Source of the DNA: Stutzerimonas azotifigens
GTDB lineage: Bacteria > Pseudomonadota > Gammaproteobacteria > Pseudomonadales > Pseudomonadaceae
Reading direction: 5' to 3'
DNA length: 64,000 nucleotides
Assembly: GCF_013522725.1 (NCBI RefSeq)
Contig: NZ_JAAMRF010000004.1
Coordinates: 124,001 to 188,000, forward strand
Shown: positions 9,060-18,978 of the stretch, in pieces
Layout of the letters: each line of letters begins with the position of its first letter
Numbering within the stretch: the first letter of the stretch is position 1
Program-made: the position numbers and the translations under genes
Notes under the pieces: generated by a model
The model's database searches: none
Told to the model about the DNA's origin: nothing
Seen by the model: only the letters and a program-made list of their open reading frames with translations

Positions 9060-9947
9060 TCAACCGTTTACAGAGCGAAACCCTTCGGATGTCACGCTCC
9101 AGGCCGAGGCGTGCGCCAGATCGGCCTGGGGCACCAGGCTTTCCGGCGCAAGATTGGGCCAAACCTTCGACTTCCAAGTGATGAAATGGAAGTAGGGAAA
9201 CGGACGAGCGCCGTCGAGATCATTGGTCAATTCGCCGTCGCGCCAGATCCAACGCGAGGGGAAACAAGCCTTACCGTCATGCCAAACGATCCGCGCATTG
9301 GGCGTTGTGAAGGCCTCGGCGAACTCACTGTTGCGACGCCACGGGTTGAATCTGTCTGCCAGGAGCCTCATCGGCTCTGGCCAGTTCTTGTGGCGGATGA
9401 ACAAACGACTGAACGCTCCCTCGTCAAAAGCGTTGTGCTCATCGACGCTGAATTTCTGCCGCCATCCTGGCACCTGCTTGAAGGCTTCCCGCATCTTCGG
9501 CGTGTTGCGTAGCAGGCAGAGATGACCGGAAACGCGCCGATCATGGGTCGAGAGCAGGTCGAAGCGGGCCAGACGCTGCGGCGAGAAATAGGCTCTCAGA
9601 TTGCCGTACACCAGGTCGATGTCGCTAAAGCCCCAGAAATCGTAGCCGTCGAGCTCGTCAGCGTGGATGTAGCCAAGCGCCGGCTTGATATCGCACAGTT
9701 TGTAGGGATTGGATGGGCGAAACTCGATTCCCAGCCGTTGCGACACCAGGTCACAGTAACGCTCGAAGCTCATTGGCCTCAGGGCGACGTTGGTCGGCAG
9801 ACCATCGGGAACTCCGCAATCAGAGAAGAATATCCACTGAATGTCCGGATTGCCTTCCACGCTTTTCAGGAAGAATGGCATCCAGAATGGCCATTGCCCG
9901 AAATAAGGAATGAGAAATACAAGGCGCGGCGCGGGCATGCTCACCAT
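9060..9947 (-). CDS. Glycosyltransferase-like protein (GT-A type, DUF6625-like)
   Basis: 295 residues, starting LVFLIPYFGQWPFWMPFFL, the signature opening of a family of uncharacterised transferase-like proteins found in surface-polysaccharide loci. GFSDIDLVYG contains a DxD motif expected to bind the metal and nucleotide sugar, and ELTND and HFITWKS near the end are typical of the same group. No membrane helix. Its start overlaps the stop of the upstream glycosyltransferase gene by 7 bp, so the pair is co-translated. Likely adds a sugar to the outer core; donor and acceptor unknown. Confidence 0.75.
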   Translation of the reverse strand: MVSMPAPRLVFLIPYFGQWPFWMPFFLKSVEGNPDIQWIFFSDCGVPDGLPTNVALRPMSFERYCDLVSQRLGIEFRPSNPYKLCDIKPALGYIHADELDGYDFWGFSDIDLVYGNLRAYFSPQRLARFDLLSTHDRRVSGHLCLLRNTPKMREAFKQVPGWRQKFSVDEHNAFDEGAFSRLFIRHKNWPEPMRLLADRFNPWRRNSEFAEAFTTPNARIVWHDGKACFPSRWIWRDGELTNDLDGARPFPYFHFITWKSKVWPNLAPESLVPQADLAHASAWSVTSEGFRSVNG

Positions 9948-10900
9948 CCAAAGCGGTAGCGGAGTTTATCAAGCCAATTGGGCGGCGGCACGGCCCGCAA
10001 CGGCGGCTTCATGGCGTCCACCGCTGCCGCGCCAATCCGCTCGAAACTGTAGCGACTCTCGGCGAGGCGTTGCCCGCTGAAAGCGATCCGATCGGCCAGC
10101 CCCGGATCGGCCCGCAATATCGACAGCTTCGCTCTCAACTCGGACACCGTCTTGTAGAGCACGATGTTTTCCATGTCGACGAACCCGAGTGCACGATTCT
10201 CCTCGGCGCCCTGGTCGAACGCCAGCAGGACGCAACCACAGGCCATGGCCTCGAAGTTCTTGATCATGTATTCGCCCATCCCCACGTCCGCGCTGACGAA
10301 GAAGCGGATGCGATTGAGGGTCTCCAGATATTCGGCACCCGAGGTGGTCCGGGCGACAACAAGCTTCTCCGCTTTCGCCAACTCATCCAGCAGCAGCCTG
10401 CGCCCTGCGTAAGCCTGGCTCTTGGTGCTGCCCAGAAAGCCGAGTTCAATATCGCGGGGACCATCCAGGTTTCTCAGTAACGTCTGGTCGTACCCTTTTG
10501 GCACGAAGACTGCGTCGAATCCTTCTTCTTGCAATCGCCGTGCGACGACTGCGCTGGATACCAGAATCCGCGCGCCGGGCAAGCGGCGATAGTGCCTGCT
10601 GAACTTCCCCTTGTACTTGCAAGGGATGTAGTTCTGGTAGGCATCGTGCTCAAGGATTACAAGATTAGGAATGTTGCGAATGAAGCCAGCCTGGCGAAGC
10701 TCCTGCTTGAAGCGCAGGAAAAAAACAATACGGTCGTAACGCGAAACGTCGACGTGCTGCTCGAAGTAAAGACGCAGGTTCGATTGCTGCTTCTTATCGA
10801 GCCAGCGAATGTCGCAAATCGAATTATCACCAATCGCCTGATAAAGCCGGTCCAGAATTGCACGCTGCTCGCTCTGAACCAAGAACAGAAGTTTAAGCAT
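9941..10900 (-). CDS. Glycosyltransferase, GT-B fold (GT4/CgeB-like)
   Basis: 319 residues. The N-terminal half is a Rossmann-like domain without strong motifs; the C-terminal half has RIRFFVSADVGMGEYMIKNFEAMACGCVLLAF, whose pattern (acidic residue, then EAMACG) is the donor-binding hallmark of GT-B retaining transferases. It lies between msbA and the GT-A-like gene in the same direction, probably one operon msbA-GT-GT-waaL. No close assigned relative is recognised; a role in outer-core assembly is inferred from context. Confidence 0.78.
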   Translation of the reverse strand: MLKLLFLVQSEQRAILDRLYQAIGDNSICDIRWLDKKQQSNLRLYFEQHVDVSRYDRIVFFLRFKQELRQAGFIRNIPNLVILEHDAYQNYIPCKYKGKFSRHYRRLPGARILVSSAVVARRLQEEGFDAVFVPKGYDQTLLRNLDGPRDIELGFLGSTKSQAYAGRRLLLDELAKAEKLVVARTTSGAEYLETLNRIRFFVSADVGMGEYMIKNFEAMACGCVLLAFDQGAEENRALGFVDMENIVLYKTVSELRAKLSILRADPGLADRIAFSGQRLAESRYSFERIGAAAVDAMKPPLRAVPPPNWLDKLRYRFGW

Positions 10901-10983
10901 TTACGTTCGTAGACCATTTGGGTGGCCAAGGCCGAGCCTAGAAGCGGTGCGGCGGCATAAGTAAGCACGTGAAAGCAAGACAC

Positions 10984-12795
10984 TCAACTTAGAGCATCGC
11001 TCGTCTCTTCGGGCTTCTCATCAGCGAACTGACGCGAGTGAAGTCTTGCGTAGTACCCACCCTGCGCCAACAGCTCGGAATGAGTACCCCGCTCGACGAT
11101 CGTACCCTGATCCATCACCAGAATGAGGTCGGCCTTTTCGATAGTCGACAGCCTATGAGCGATTACCAGGGTAGTGCGGCCTTTCATCGCTACATCAAGG
11201 GCGGCCTGAATATGGCGCTCAGACTCGGTATCGAGGGCCGAAGTCGCTTCGTCGAGGATCAGCACCGGAGCGTCTTTCAACAATGCCCTGGCGATTGCTA
11301 GGCGCTGGCGCTGTCCGCCGGATAGCAGCACGCCGTTCTCTCCGACCAGCGTTTCGAAGCCCTGAGGAAGGTTGTCTATGAATTCCGCCGCATAGGCATC
11401 CTCTGCGGCCTTGCGGATAGCGCTCGGCGGTGCGGAGGCAAGATCGCCATAGGCGATGTTGCCGGCTACCGTTGCATTGAACAGCGTGACCTGCTGCGTC
11501 ACTAAAGCAATGTGCTTGCGCAGATTGGCTAGCGTATAGCGCTCGATGTCCAGCCCATCCAGCAGGATTTCTCCTTCCTGATGCTGATAGAAACGGGGGA
11601 TGAGATTGGCCAGTGTCGACTTGCCGCTCCCCGAGCGCCCGACCAGGGCGACCAGTTGCCCCGGCTCGACCGTAAAATTGATTCCCTTGAGGATCATTTT
11701 TTCGGTGCCAGGGTAGGTGAAATTCAGATTGCGAACCTCCAGACGCCCCTGAGCACGTTCGCGCACCTCGGTACCGTGGTCGATTTCGGGCTCCTCATCC
11801 AGCTGCTCGAAGATGCTTTCTGCACCGGCGAGACCTTTCTGGATGGTCGAGCTGACCTCCGAAAGCTGGCGGATCGGCTTGGGCAGCAGCCCAGCCGCAG
11901 TGATGTACGCGACCAGGTCACCCACCGTTGCATCACCGCGCAAGAAGAGCACGAGAAACATCAGCAGCGCCATGGCGCTATAGGTGACCAGTTGCAGCAT
12001 CGGGGTGTACACCGCGGAGGTGCGGATCATTTTCAGCTGCTTGCGGGAGTTGTCGTCGCTGGCCTCGTAGAATCGCTTGCTCTCATAGTTCTCCCCGCCG
12101 AAGCTGCGAACCACGCGATAGCCCTGAATGGTTTCCGATGCCACGTGAGTGAGTTCTCCCATGGCACCTTGAATCTTGCGGCTCTGGCTGCGGAAACGCC
12201 GACTCGCCGCATTAACCATCAGAGAGATAACCGGCAACACTGCCACCATCACCAGCGTAAGCTTCCAGTTCATCCACAGTAGATAACCGAACAGTGCGAG
12301 CACCGTAAGGCCTTCGCGCACGATGACCTTGAGCGCGTCGGTTGCGGCGCCCGTTACCATAGTGACGTTGAAAGTGATCCTCGAGATCAGATGCCCCGAG
12401 GCATGGTTGTCGAAGTACCGGTTGGGCAGTCTGAGCAGGCTGTCGAACAACGCAAGGCGCAGGTCCTGCACCAGTCCCAGCGATACGCGCGCCAGGTAAT
12501 AACCACCGAGAAACGAACCGATCCCCTGCCATATAGTGATGAGAAGCAGCGCCAGCGGCACACCATAGAGGAGCTGCATCTCTCCAAGCACTGGCAATTG
12601 GGTCACGCTCTGTTCGGGCTGTGCCAGGCCGTCGACAAAATATTTCAGCAGCCCTGCCATCATGGGTTGCGTTGAGGCAAAGATCACGTAGCCCACCATA
12701 CTCACGGCGAACATGAACCAGTAGCGGCGCACATACGAAAGCAGCCGGATGTACAGTTTCAGGCTAGACAAGCGGTCACTGGAAGACTCGGACAT
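10984..12795 (-). CDS. msbA: Lipid A export ATP-binding/permease protein MsbA
   Basis: 603 residues, a half-size ABC exporter. The N-terminal ~320 residues contain six membrane helices; the C-terminal domain has Walker A GRSGSGKST, the signature LSGGQRQRLAIARALL, Walker B VLILDEATSALD and the H-loop VIAHRLST. As a homodimer it flips lipid A-core across the inner membrane, so it is essential for export of what the rest of this locus builds. In P. aeruginosa msbA directly follows hldE; here four genes separate them. The start at 12795 has only a weak ribosome site, but the length fits the family. Confidence 0.97.
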   Translation of the reverse strand: MSESSSDRLSSLKLYIRLLSYVRRYWFMFAVSMVGYVIFASTQPMMAGLLKYFVDGLAQPEQSVTQLPVLGEMQLLYGVPLALLLITIWQGIGSFLGGYYLARVSLGLVQDLRLALFDSLLRLPNRYFDNHASGHLISRITFNVTMVTGAATDALKVIVREGLTVLALFGYLLWMNWKLTLVMVAVLPVISLMVNAASRRFRSQSRKIQGAMGELTHVASETIQGYRVVRSFGGENYESKRFYEASDDNSRKQLKMIRTSAVYTPMLQLVTYSAMALLMFLVLFLRGDATVGDLVAYITAAGLLPKPIRQLSEVSSTIQKGLAGAESIFEQLDEEPEIDHGTEVRERAQGRLEVRNLNFTYPGTEKMILKGINFTVEPGQLVALVGRSGSGKSTLANLIPRFYQHQEGEILLDGLDIERYTLANLRKHIALVTQQVTLFNATVAGNIAYGDLASAPPSAIRKAAEDAYAAEFIDNLPQGFETLVGENGVLLSGGQRQRLAIARALLKDAPVLILDEATSALDTESERHIQAALDVAMKGRTTLVIAHRLSTIEKADLILVMDQGTIVERGTHSELLAQGGYYARLHSRQFADEKPEETSDALS

Positions 12796-12940
12796 AGAAC
12801 GGGCAGCTCAAAAGATATGAGGCGGATTGTAGCATCTCGCCTGGATAGACGCGGCGCGCACCCACCGCCAGGCAGACGCAAAGGCTCACAATGCAAGCGC
12901 GCCACCTATTGACCGAGCAATATCCGTGGCGCGGCGCCGC

Positions 12941-13645
12941 TTACTTGGGTCGCTGCTGGCAGAAGGTCATCTTCGCATGCTCGGCAAACCACTCCTCGGC
13001 GAAGTCAGCGTTGCAATACTCCTCGAAATACGGCCCGCCTACGGTCCAATGCACGTTGCGAACATCGGCCGGAGGCTCCAAGTATTCACCCACCAGCCAG
13101 TTCCAGCGAACATCCAGCTCACCGATTTCGCTATCGTCGAGCCACTGGAAGCGATGCAGTTGCATGGCCGAGGCATCGCCCACGTAGGTATCGGTCACGA
13201 CACGGTTGGATGGATGCGCGCAGTCCCAAAGCACCACCGAGGACCAGTTCTTTCGAGGGTATTTGTATTGGACGGTGTTGAGGTACTTCACACCGTCCCG
13301 CGGTTCATAGTCGTGTTTGACCACATACACCGCCTTGCCCGGATCACGTTCCACAGCCTGCAGAATTTCCGCGATATCGGTACGCAGCATCATGTCGCAG
13401 TCAAAGAAGACGGCGTAGCCGGTGTAATCACTCAGATAAGGCGTCAGAAACCGTGTAAAGGAGAATTCGTTCGATTGTTTCGCATCCCGCGGCCGGTCGT
13501 AGATTCCGGTCAGGTTCTTCAAATTCACAGGAATCAGCGCTACCGGAATGGAGCTGCGGGAAAGAATGGAATGCGCCATCACATGCCAAGCCACGCTCTC
13601 GACCGGATCGTAGCCAATGAAAACCTTCAGTACAGAATCTCGCAT
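12941..13645 (-). CDS. Glycosyltransferase, GT8-like (GT-A)
   Basis: 234 residues beginning LKVFIGYDPVESVAWHVM, the typical opening of a small group of GT-A proteins that act on surface glycans. AVFFDCDMMLRTDI holds the DxD motif; HWTVGGPYFEEY near the end resembles the GT8-family C-terminal HWxGxxKPW region in position. No membrane helix. Divergent from the GT-B gene at 13842 and co-directional with msbA 145 bp downstream. Sugar specificity cannot be told. Confidence 0.78.
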   Translation of the reverse strand: MRDSVLKVFIGYDPVESVAWHVMAHSILSRSSIPVALIPVNLKNLTGIYDRPRDAKQSNEFSFTRFLTPYLSDYTGYAVFFDCDMMLRTDIAEILQAVERDPGKAVYVVKHDYEPRDGVKYLNTVQYKYPRKNWSSVVLWDCAHPSNRVVTDTYVGDASAMQLHRFQWLDDSEIGELDVRWNWLVGEYLEPPADVRNVHWTVGGPYFEEYCNADFAEEWFAEHAKMTFCQQRPK

Positions 13646-13841
13646 ACAAGCCTCAAACTACGCGGCAACGCCGCAAAAAAAGGCGACAGGATAACGACTG
13701 AAGGCGTCGTTAGGCCACCCCTCTGCGACCAACCCGTTGCCCCGACACCCGACACAGCGGGCCAAGTCTATCGAGACGCATAGTGCCCTGACGTAATATT
13801 CTTTCCGCCCGTATAAAGCGTTCCAGGCAAACGACAATCCG

Positions 13842-15152
13842 ATGTACGACGTATATGCAAGAATCAAAAAGCGGTTACAGGGCGAGCGCTATGGAATTTA
13901 TGAGCTTTCCAAGCCCATCGCAGCGATATTGGCCAACATTCTTTATGACAAACGAACAAACCGGAAAAAACTGAAGCGAGCCCGCAAGCTACTGCTCTCG
14001 ACACCCAGATACACCATGGCGGCAGATCTTGTTGGCAACGTTTTCACCTGGACAGTCGAGAGAGATGACCACAGGAGAAGCGCCGAAGATATCCAGCGAA
14101 TATCCGAATACCAAGAACAAAGGTTCCACTTCGTGCGCATCCCCAACCTGTCGGAGGACACGTACAAGAAGCTAGATATCTCTGCGTTATGGTTTGCCGC
14201 TCGAATAGCCTGGCGCAGCAGGGAAACCCCAATAAACCGCTTTTTCGTCTTCTGTGCCGCGAGCTACGCGATCAAACACTTCAAAGCGATCGACGAAAAA
14301 GGGCTGACGAAGAAAATAACTCGACTAGTCGCCTACAACAGCTCGAACGCGCCGGAATGCTTTCTGACAACGGCTTGCAGAGCGCACGGCGTCGCTACCT
14401 TCTCGCTTCAACATGGCTTTTATTATGACCACGGCCAAAAACCGCCGCTCGCCGTGATCAACTACGAAAACGTAACTGCACAGTACCTGTTGATCTGGAG
14501 CGAGTTCTGCCGCGAACAGATTTCGGCATTTCACCACAGGCAAGGCATCGACATGGAATTCGAGATGCTGACAGCAGGTTACCTAAAACATGGAACGGCT
14601 CGCCCAACACCGGCCGTCGCAGCCGAAGCAAGTGTTCGTCCGCACCTCCTCTGCCTGCTTCCCGGCCCAAAAGACGAACAAGGGTGCGTGGAACTGCTCG
14701 AACTTTTATCCGAGCTTCCCGAAGACTACAGAATAACGGTACGCATGCACCCCTTCATGAGGGAGTCCAAGCGATTGCTCGACGTCCTGCCGCGCCAGGC
14801 CACGCTGGACGAAGACAGCTACCTGGCCGATACCCTGAGCGCACAACGCTTTACCGCCGCAGTGGGGTTCAACACGACCAGCCTTTTCGAAACACTGATT
14901 GTCCAAGTGCCCTGCGCAATCTTTCTAGCGAGCACAAACAGCTTTCGAACGCCCGAAATACCGGAATTCCAAACGGCGGAAGAACTGATAGACCTGCTCG
15001 ACAACCCTACCTCATCAGCCGCACTGGGTGACTATCTCCTAGGAAGCGAAACCTTTCGCTACCCTGAAATTATCGGCGCACCGATCCCCGCCGCGCACCT
15101 TGTGGGCGAAGGAGAACTGCTCAATGAGTGCGGCGAGCGACGTATTCCATAA
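13842..15152 (+). CDS. Putative GT-B surface-polysaccharide transferase (capsule/CDP-glycerol type), AT-rich
   Basis: 436 residues with no closely recognised family. The pattern [11 protein letters not shown] (about residue 190), [10 protein letters not shown] (about 300) and [13 protein letters not shown] (about 345) matches the QHG / HP / S..E arrangement of the GT-B proteins related to KpsC and CDP-glycerol glycerophosphotransferases, so a polysaccharide or glycerol-phosphate transferase is likely. By eye the gene is more AT-rich than its neighbours and uses codons such as ATA, TTA and AAA more freely, which suggests transfer from elsewhere. It is the only plus-strand gene between 7.9 kb and 32 kb, and its 3' end overlaps the convergent acetyltransferase gene by 32 bp. 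The ribosome site is weak. Confidence 0.65.
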   Translation: MYDVYARIKKRLQGERYGIYELSKPIAAILANILYDKRTNRKKLKRARKLLLSTPRYTMAADLVGNVFTWTVERDDHRRSAEDIQRISEYQEQRFHFVRIPNLSEDTYKKLDISALWFAARIAWRSRETPINRFFVFCAASYAIKHFKAIDEKGLTKKITRLVAYNSSNAPECFLTTACRAHGVATFSLQHGFYYDHGQKPPLAVINYENVTAQYLLIWSEFCREQISAFHHRQGIDMEFEMLTAGYLKHGTARPTPAVAAEASVRPHLLCLLPGPKDEQGCVELLELLSELPEDYRITVRMHPFMRESKRLLDVLPRQATLDEDSYLADTLSAQRFTAAVGFNTTSLFETLIVQVPCAIFLASTNSFRTPEIPEFQTAEELIDLLDNPTSSAALGDYLLGSETFRYPEIIGAPIPAAHLVGEGELLNECGERRIP

Positions 15153-15741
15153 ACGCAGTTATATCGTTTGAACAGAGTAGCTTTGCCACGGATCGAATCT
15201 CCCGCTCAGGCCAACTCCACCACTGCGATGCCAGCAAAGCGTCGCGGTGCTCGGCATCGAACCTCCACCGCAGATGGCGAGCCGGATTGCCAGCCACAAC
15301 GCTGTAAGGCTCGACATCACGGGTAACGATCGCACCAGCCGCAACGACGGCGCCATGGCCGATGGTTACACCAGAAAGCACAATGCATCCGGTGCACAAC
15401 CAGACATCACTGCCGACGACCACGTCTCCACGGGTACCGTTATAATCAATATTCGAAACCTCTTCGAACATGGCAGGAAAGGGAAACGTACTCAGCCAAT
15501 CGATGCGATGGTTACCACCCAAAAGGATTCGAACATCCGCAGCGATCGAGGTATAGCTTCCGATGCGGAGCGTTGAGCCGTCGCCGAAATCGCGAACGTC
15601 TGGCACCCCGTAGCTTCCTTCGCCGATTTCGTAATCAGGGTAACGAAATCGGAACAAGGCGGGGCCTTGCTCAAAGCGGGACAGATCCTTCTCGATACGC
15701 TGCTTGACCTGCTTTTTCTTGTACCGCGACAACCATCCCAT
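15121..15741 (-). CDS. CatB-related O-acetyltransferase (hexapeptide-repeat, XAT type)
   Basis: 206 residues. Left-handed beta-helix repeats are seen in [18 protein letters not shown] and [18 protein letters not shown], followed by the diagnostic [19 protein letters not shown] of the CatB/xenobiotic acetyltransferase branch. [20 protein letters not shown] provides the catalytic His. Uses acetyl-CoA; in this setting it most likely acetylates an LPS sugar. AAGAGGA lies upstream of the ATG. The coding end overlaps the end of the convergent GT-B gene. Confidence 0.87.
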   Translation of the reverse strand: MGWLSRYKKKQVKQRIEKDLSRFEQGPALFRFRYPDYEIGEGSYGVPDVRDFGDGSTLRIGSYTSIAADVRILLGGNHRIDWLSTFPFPAMFEEVSNIDYNGTRGDVVVGSDVWLCTGCIVLSGVTIGHGAVVAAGAIVTRDVEPYSVVAGNPARHLRWRFDAEHRDALLASQWWSWPEREIRSVAKLLCSNDITAFMEYVARRTH

Positions 15742-15756
15742 GCCATTTCCTCTTAG

Positions 15757-16644
15757 TCAGTTGCGCTTCATCGAGCGTCCAACCACCGTCCATTCTCCAA
15801 GCGTCCTTGGATGTTTCCCATGTACTAGGCAATGCAGCAACGAGGGCGCATAGCGGATCAGGCGATGACGTTTGCCCAATAGCTGTCGCACCATGTAGCG
15901 CAATACCTTGGGCTTGGAGATGCCCTTGTAATGCAGACGTAACAGGATGGCGACATAGAACTTTTCCAGATCGCGAAAGGCACTGACCTGCTCGCTCTCT
16001 TGCTCCAGTTCCGACAGGGAGTGCTGGAGGTCGCCATAACAACCCGCCGCAATTGGTAGCTTGCGCGCTAGCCGCTGAATTCGTACGAAGAGCGAGACGT
16101 CGACGCCATACAATGCAAAGCGCTCATCGAACGCCTCGCCCTCTTCCGCGGCCAATTCCATCAGCAAGCGACGAGACAGCGCCATACCGGACGTTATGGT
16201 GATCAGGCCCTCGGCATCCAAAGGCTGCTCGGTGGAGACGACCCGTTTATGTTGTTTGGGGTAATGACAGACCTGCTGCCCCCATATGCGAGGGGCGATC
16301 ACATCGAGCGAAGGATGGTTTTCCAAAGCCTGCCAATAAGATTCACCGACCTCGGTGTCGTGATCGAAAAAGACGAATCGCTCGGCGTCCATCTGCACGA
16401 TCCGGTTGTACACCATGCTCAAAGGAAGATTGTCCGTTCGATTTTCGATCTTGATGAACTTCCAGCGTGAAGCACTACGAAAGGCTTCGATCTCGGAAGC
16501 TTCAAGGAGACTCGGACCGTTGTTCCATACAACCAGAGAGCTTTGCTCCCTGAGCGCCTCCGGAAAACTACGTTCCAGGCTCCGCAGCGTCGCGCCTTCG
16601 GCCAAACGCTGGTTGTAGATAACGACAAGAACTACGTACTTCAC
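15757..16644 (-). CDS. Glycosyltransferase family 2 (rhamnosyltransferase-like)
   Basis: 295 residues. GT2 features: VVLVVIYNQ at the N-terminus, the nucleotide-binding VVWNNGPS, and FVFFDHDTEV as the DxD equivalent. EAFDERFALYGVDVSLFVR resembles the ED-type acceptor motif of rhamnosyltransferases. P. aeruginosa has the GT2 rhamnosyltransferase WapR (PA5000) in the same locus; this could be its functional counterpart but I cannot prove orthology. It is followed by the acetyltransferase gene at 15 bp in the same direction. Confidence 0.8.
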   Translation of the reverse strand: MKYVVLVVIYNQRLAEGATLRSLERSFPEALREQSSLVVWNNGPSLLEASEIEAFRSASRWKFIKIENRTDNLPLSMVYNRIVQMDAERFVFFDHDTEVGESYWQALENHPSLDVIAPRIWGQQVCHYPKQHKRVVSTEQPLDAEGLITITSGMALSRRLLMELAAEEGEAFDERFALYGVDVSLFVRIQRLARKLPIAAGCYGDLQHSLSELEQESEQVSAFRDLEKFYVAILLRLHYKGISKPKVLRYMVRQLLGKRHRLIRYAPSLLHCLVHGKHPRTLGEWTVVGRSMKRN

Positions 16645-16700
16645 TGACAGATCCTAAACAAACTGTACTGCGGGTGCGCCATATGGTCGCCGGCGTGATA

Positions 16701-17777
16701 TCAGGTCGGCGTATTCGTCGTCTGATCGACCGAGGCAAGGCGCTGGTGAAAATAATCAAGCGCGGCCTGCTCATCAGCTTTGCTCGGAGGCCTGGGCAGA
16801 TTGCTCGGCCAGACCCCCGACTTGAAAGACTGCTCGAACGAGCCGCCATCCATGTCCTGTAGAGCACCCTCCCACCAAGCCGTTCGGCATATCTGGGAAT
16901 ACGCATCGTCAGGCAGCAGGCAACCATAGAAGATCGACCGCCCCTGCTTTCTCCCAGCCTTGGGAAACGGTTTGAGGCGCCATTTGGCCCACAGGCGCCA
17001 CCAGGGTTTCGGACAGGGCTTGCTGCGCGGAACCTCTCGACTGAGGCCCACGAGTGACGAGTGGTAAGCCTCGCCATGACGGGAAAAGAACAGGGCGAGC
17101 ATGGCATGAAAGTAACGCTTGCTACCGAAGTAATGATGGATGCAATGGTTCGCCTCGTGCACGGTCTTGCCGTGTAGCGCAAACGACAGAGCCACCTGTT
17201 CGATGATCGGGATTTCCGCACAGAACTCATGCCACTGATCGATGAGACCGATCGACTGCTGGAACAGAGGCCCGTCGTCACTCGTAAGACCACAGATGCC
17301 GCTGTTGTACATCCGCATATCATCTGGCGGCATGGCCCCTTGAGCGGATAATGCGGCTCGCAGCCCGACGAACTCCTTGAAGCCGGCTGTTGCGCGCCAC
17401 TCCCATTCAAGAGTGTCCATCAGATAGCTACCGTTACCAATCTGATCGAACAGAGGCTTCGGATCTGACTTGAAAAACGTATCCGAGTCGACGAAAAGGG
17501 TCTTGTCGGCGAATGCTAGCCCAGCGGCCATGGCGCACGCCTTCTTGCGATGCGTGTAGCCATGTTCGCCAGCCCAGCTCGACAGCTGCTCTGCTGAAAG
17601 CGCCTCGGTGATGACCGGCCAACCGTCGAAATCCTCAGGACGGTCGGTCATCACCCGGATCACGATTCCGTCGTCGCCCAAGTGTTCCAGCGCCGTCAGA
17701 ATGCTGAACTTGGCCTCCCGTATATAAGTTGGATGACCTCCATACAGGAAGTACAGCAGCTGCTTAGTCATCGCCAT
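16701..17777 (-). CDS. Nucleotide-sugar glycosyltransferase-like protein (GT-A)
   Basis: 358 residues beginning QLLYFLYGGHPTYIREAKFS. THRKKACAMAAG followed by TLFVDSDTFF is the GT-A metal-site arrangement (DxD), MYNSGICGL is a typical acceptor-side strand, and EANHCIHHYFGSKRYFHAM is histidine-rich. No signal peptide or membrane helix. It precedes the GT2 gene by 57 bp. No named relative is recognised; a role in outer-core synthesis is inferred from location between wapH and waaL. Confidence 0.72.
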   Translation of the reverse strand: MAMTKQLLYFLYGGHPTYIREAKFSILTALEHLGDDGIVIRVMTDRPEDFDGWPVITEALSAEQLSSWAGEHGYTHRKKACAMAAGLAFADKTLFVDSDTFFKSDPKPLFDQIGNGSYLMDTLEWEWRATAGFKEFVGLRAALSAQGAMPPDDMRMYNSGICGLTSDDGPLFQQSIGLIDQWHEFCAEIPIIEQVALSFALHGKTVHEANHCIHHYFGSKRYFHAMLALFFSRHGEAYHSSLVGLSREVPRSKPCPKPWWRLWAKWRLKPFPKAGRKQGRSIFYGCLLPDDAYSQICRTAWWEGALQDMDGGSFEQSFKSGVWPSNLPRPPSKADEQAALDYFHQRLASVDQTTNTPT

Positions 17778-17847
17778 ACGGGGTATCCGGCCTTAAGTTG
17801 TTTAGCAGGTGCAAGAGCGCCACGGGGCTCGTGAAGAAAATAGAGAG

Positions 17848-18978
17848 TCATACTTTGCTGCCGCGCACCGAGTTGTAACCGAACCCTTTCGCCATCAAAG
17901 CAGCGAATCGGTGCCGAGCGGAGCGATCGGAGAAAAAAAGCTCAAGCCGACTGGCGACGATTCCGGCTTGCGCAGGTGGCATTCCGGCAGCGGCTTCGAT
18001 CAGCCTTTGAGCCAGCGCCGCGGCATCACCAAATGGGAAAAGGGCTCCCGCATCGCCTACCACCTCACGCCCGCCGCCACAATCACTGCAGATCACCGGC
18101 ACACCGGCCGCCATCGCCTCTAGCAGCACCATGCCGAACGGCTCATGATCCGAGGTCAGCGCGAAAACGTCGAACGCCTTGAAATAGCGGCGCGCCCAAG
18201 GTACCTGGCCCAGGAACAGAACCCGCTCGGCGATACCCTCGGCTACCGCAAGCTGCTTGAGCTGACCTTCCAGACGGCCAGTCCCGAGAACGACCAGCAG
18301 GCTTTCTTCGGGCAGATGCGGCAAGGCGCGTGCGAAACCGCGAATCAGCGTCGCCTGGTCCTTGTCCGGATGCAGGCGTCCGACATTGCCGACAACCCAG
18401 GAGCCGGCGGGCAGCCCCATCGCTTCGCGTGCAGCATTCCGCCCGACTTGCTGGCTCTGCACCACCTCGATATCGATACGGTTGTAGAGGGTTTCGATTC
18501 GCTCGGAAGGCCAACCTGGCAGGCAACGACGGATATCGTCGCGCACGGCATCGGAGACGCCCAGCAACCAGAGGCGCCGGCGAAACAGGTTGGCGAACAA
18601 CTGCCGCGAGCGGCGTGCGTAGTCGCCGAAGGCGTGATGCACGTTGATCACTGGCAATCGAGTGCCGAGCAGCGCCACGTAGGCCGGTTTGGAGCGATGA
18701 GCGATGCAGAGTACGAAATCGCGGGACGCGGCGATCCGACGGATATCGCGTATCGCCGCGAGCTTCAGCCCCCGCACCGCTTTGCTGTCGTAACCGAGGA
18801 AGATCACCTCGTTCGAGGCAGAGCCCTGTTCGACCTCGGCGTCAGGCGCGCCAGTCAGGTAAACGGTCGTGACCCTGTATTCGCTACCCTCGAACAGCGC
18901 CGCATACTGACGGGCGCAATCGAGAAAGGGGCCGTCATAACCATGGCAAAACTGGAGAACGTGCCGCTCAGCGCTCAT
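17848..18978 (-). CDS. wapH: Glycosyltransferase family 4, WapH-like core transferase
   Basis: 376 residues with GT-B architecture. NVGRLHPDKDQATLIRGFA and VLGTGRLEGQLKQLA mark the C-terminal donor domain, and HEPFGMVLLEAMAAGVPVI is the retaining-enzyme E-x7-E motif. It lies next to the carbamoyltransferase with a 4-bp ATGA overlap, exactly where P. aeruginosa carries wapH (PA5004), a core-oligosaccharide transferase. The family is certain; the symbol rests on synteny. Confidence 0.85.
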   Translation of the reverse strand: MSAERHVLQFCHGYDGPFLDCARQYAALFEGSEYRVTTVYLTGAPDAEVEQGSASNEVIFLGYDSKAVRGLKLAAIRDIRRIAASRDFVLCIAHRSKPAYVALLGTRLPVINVHHAFGDYARRSRQLFANLFRRRLWLLGVSDAVRDDIRRCLPGWPSERIETLYNRIDIEVVQSQQVGRNAAREAMGLPAGSWVVGNVGRLHPDKDQATLIRGFARALPHLPEESLLVVLGTGRLEGQLKQLAVAEGIAERVLFLGQVPWARRYFKAFDVFALTSDHEPFGMVLLEAMAAGVPVICSDCGGGREVVGDAGALFPFGDAAALAQRLIEAAAGMPPAQAGIVASRLELFFSDRSARHRFAALMAKGFGYNSVRGSKV

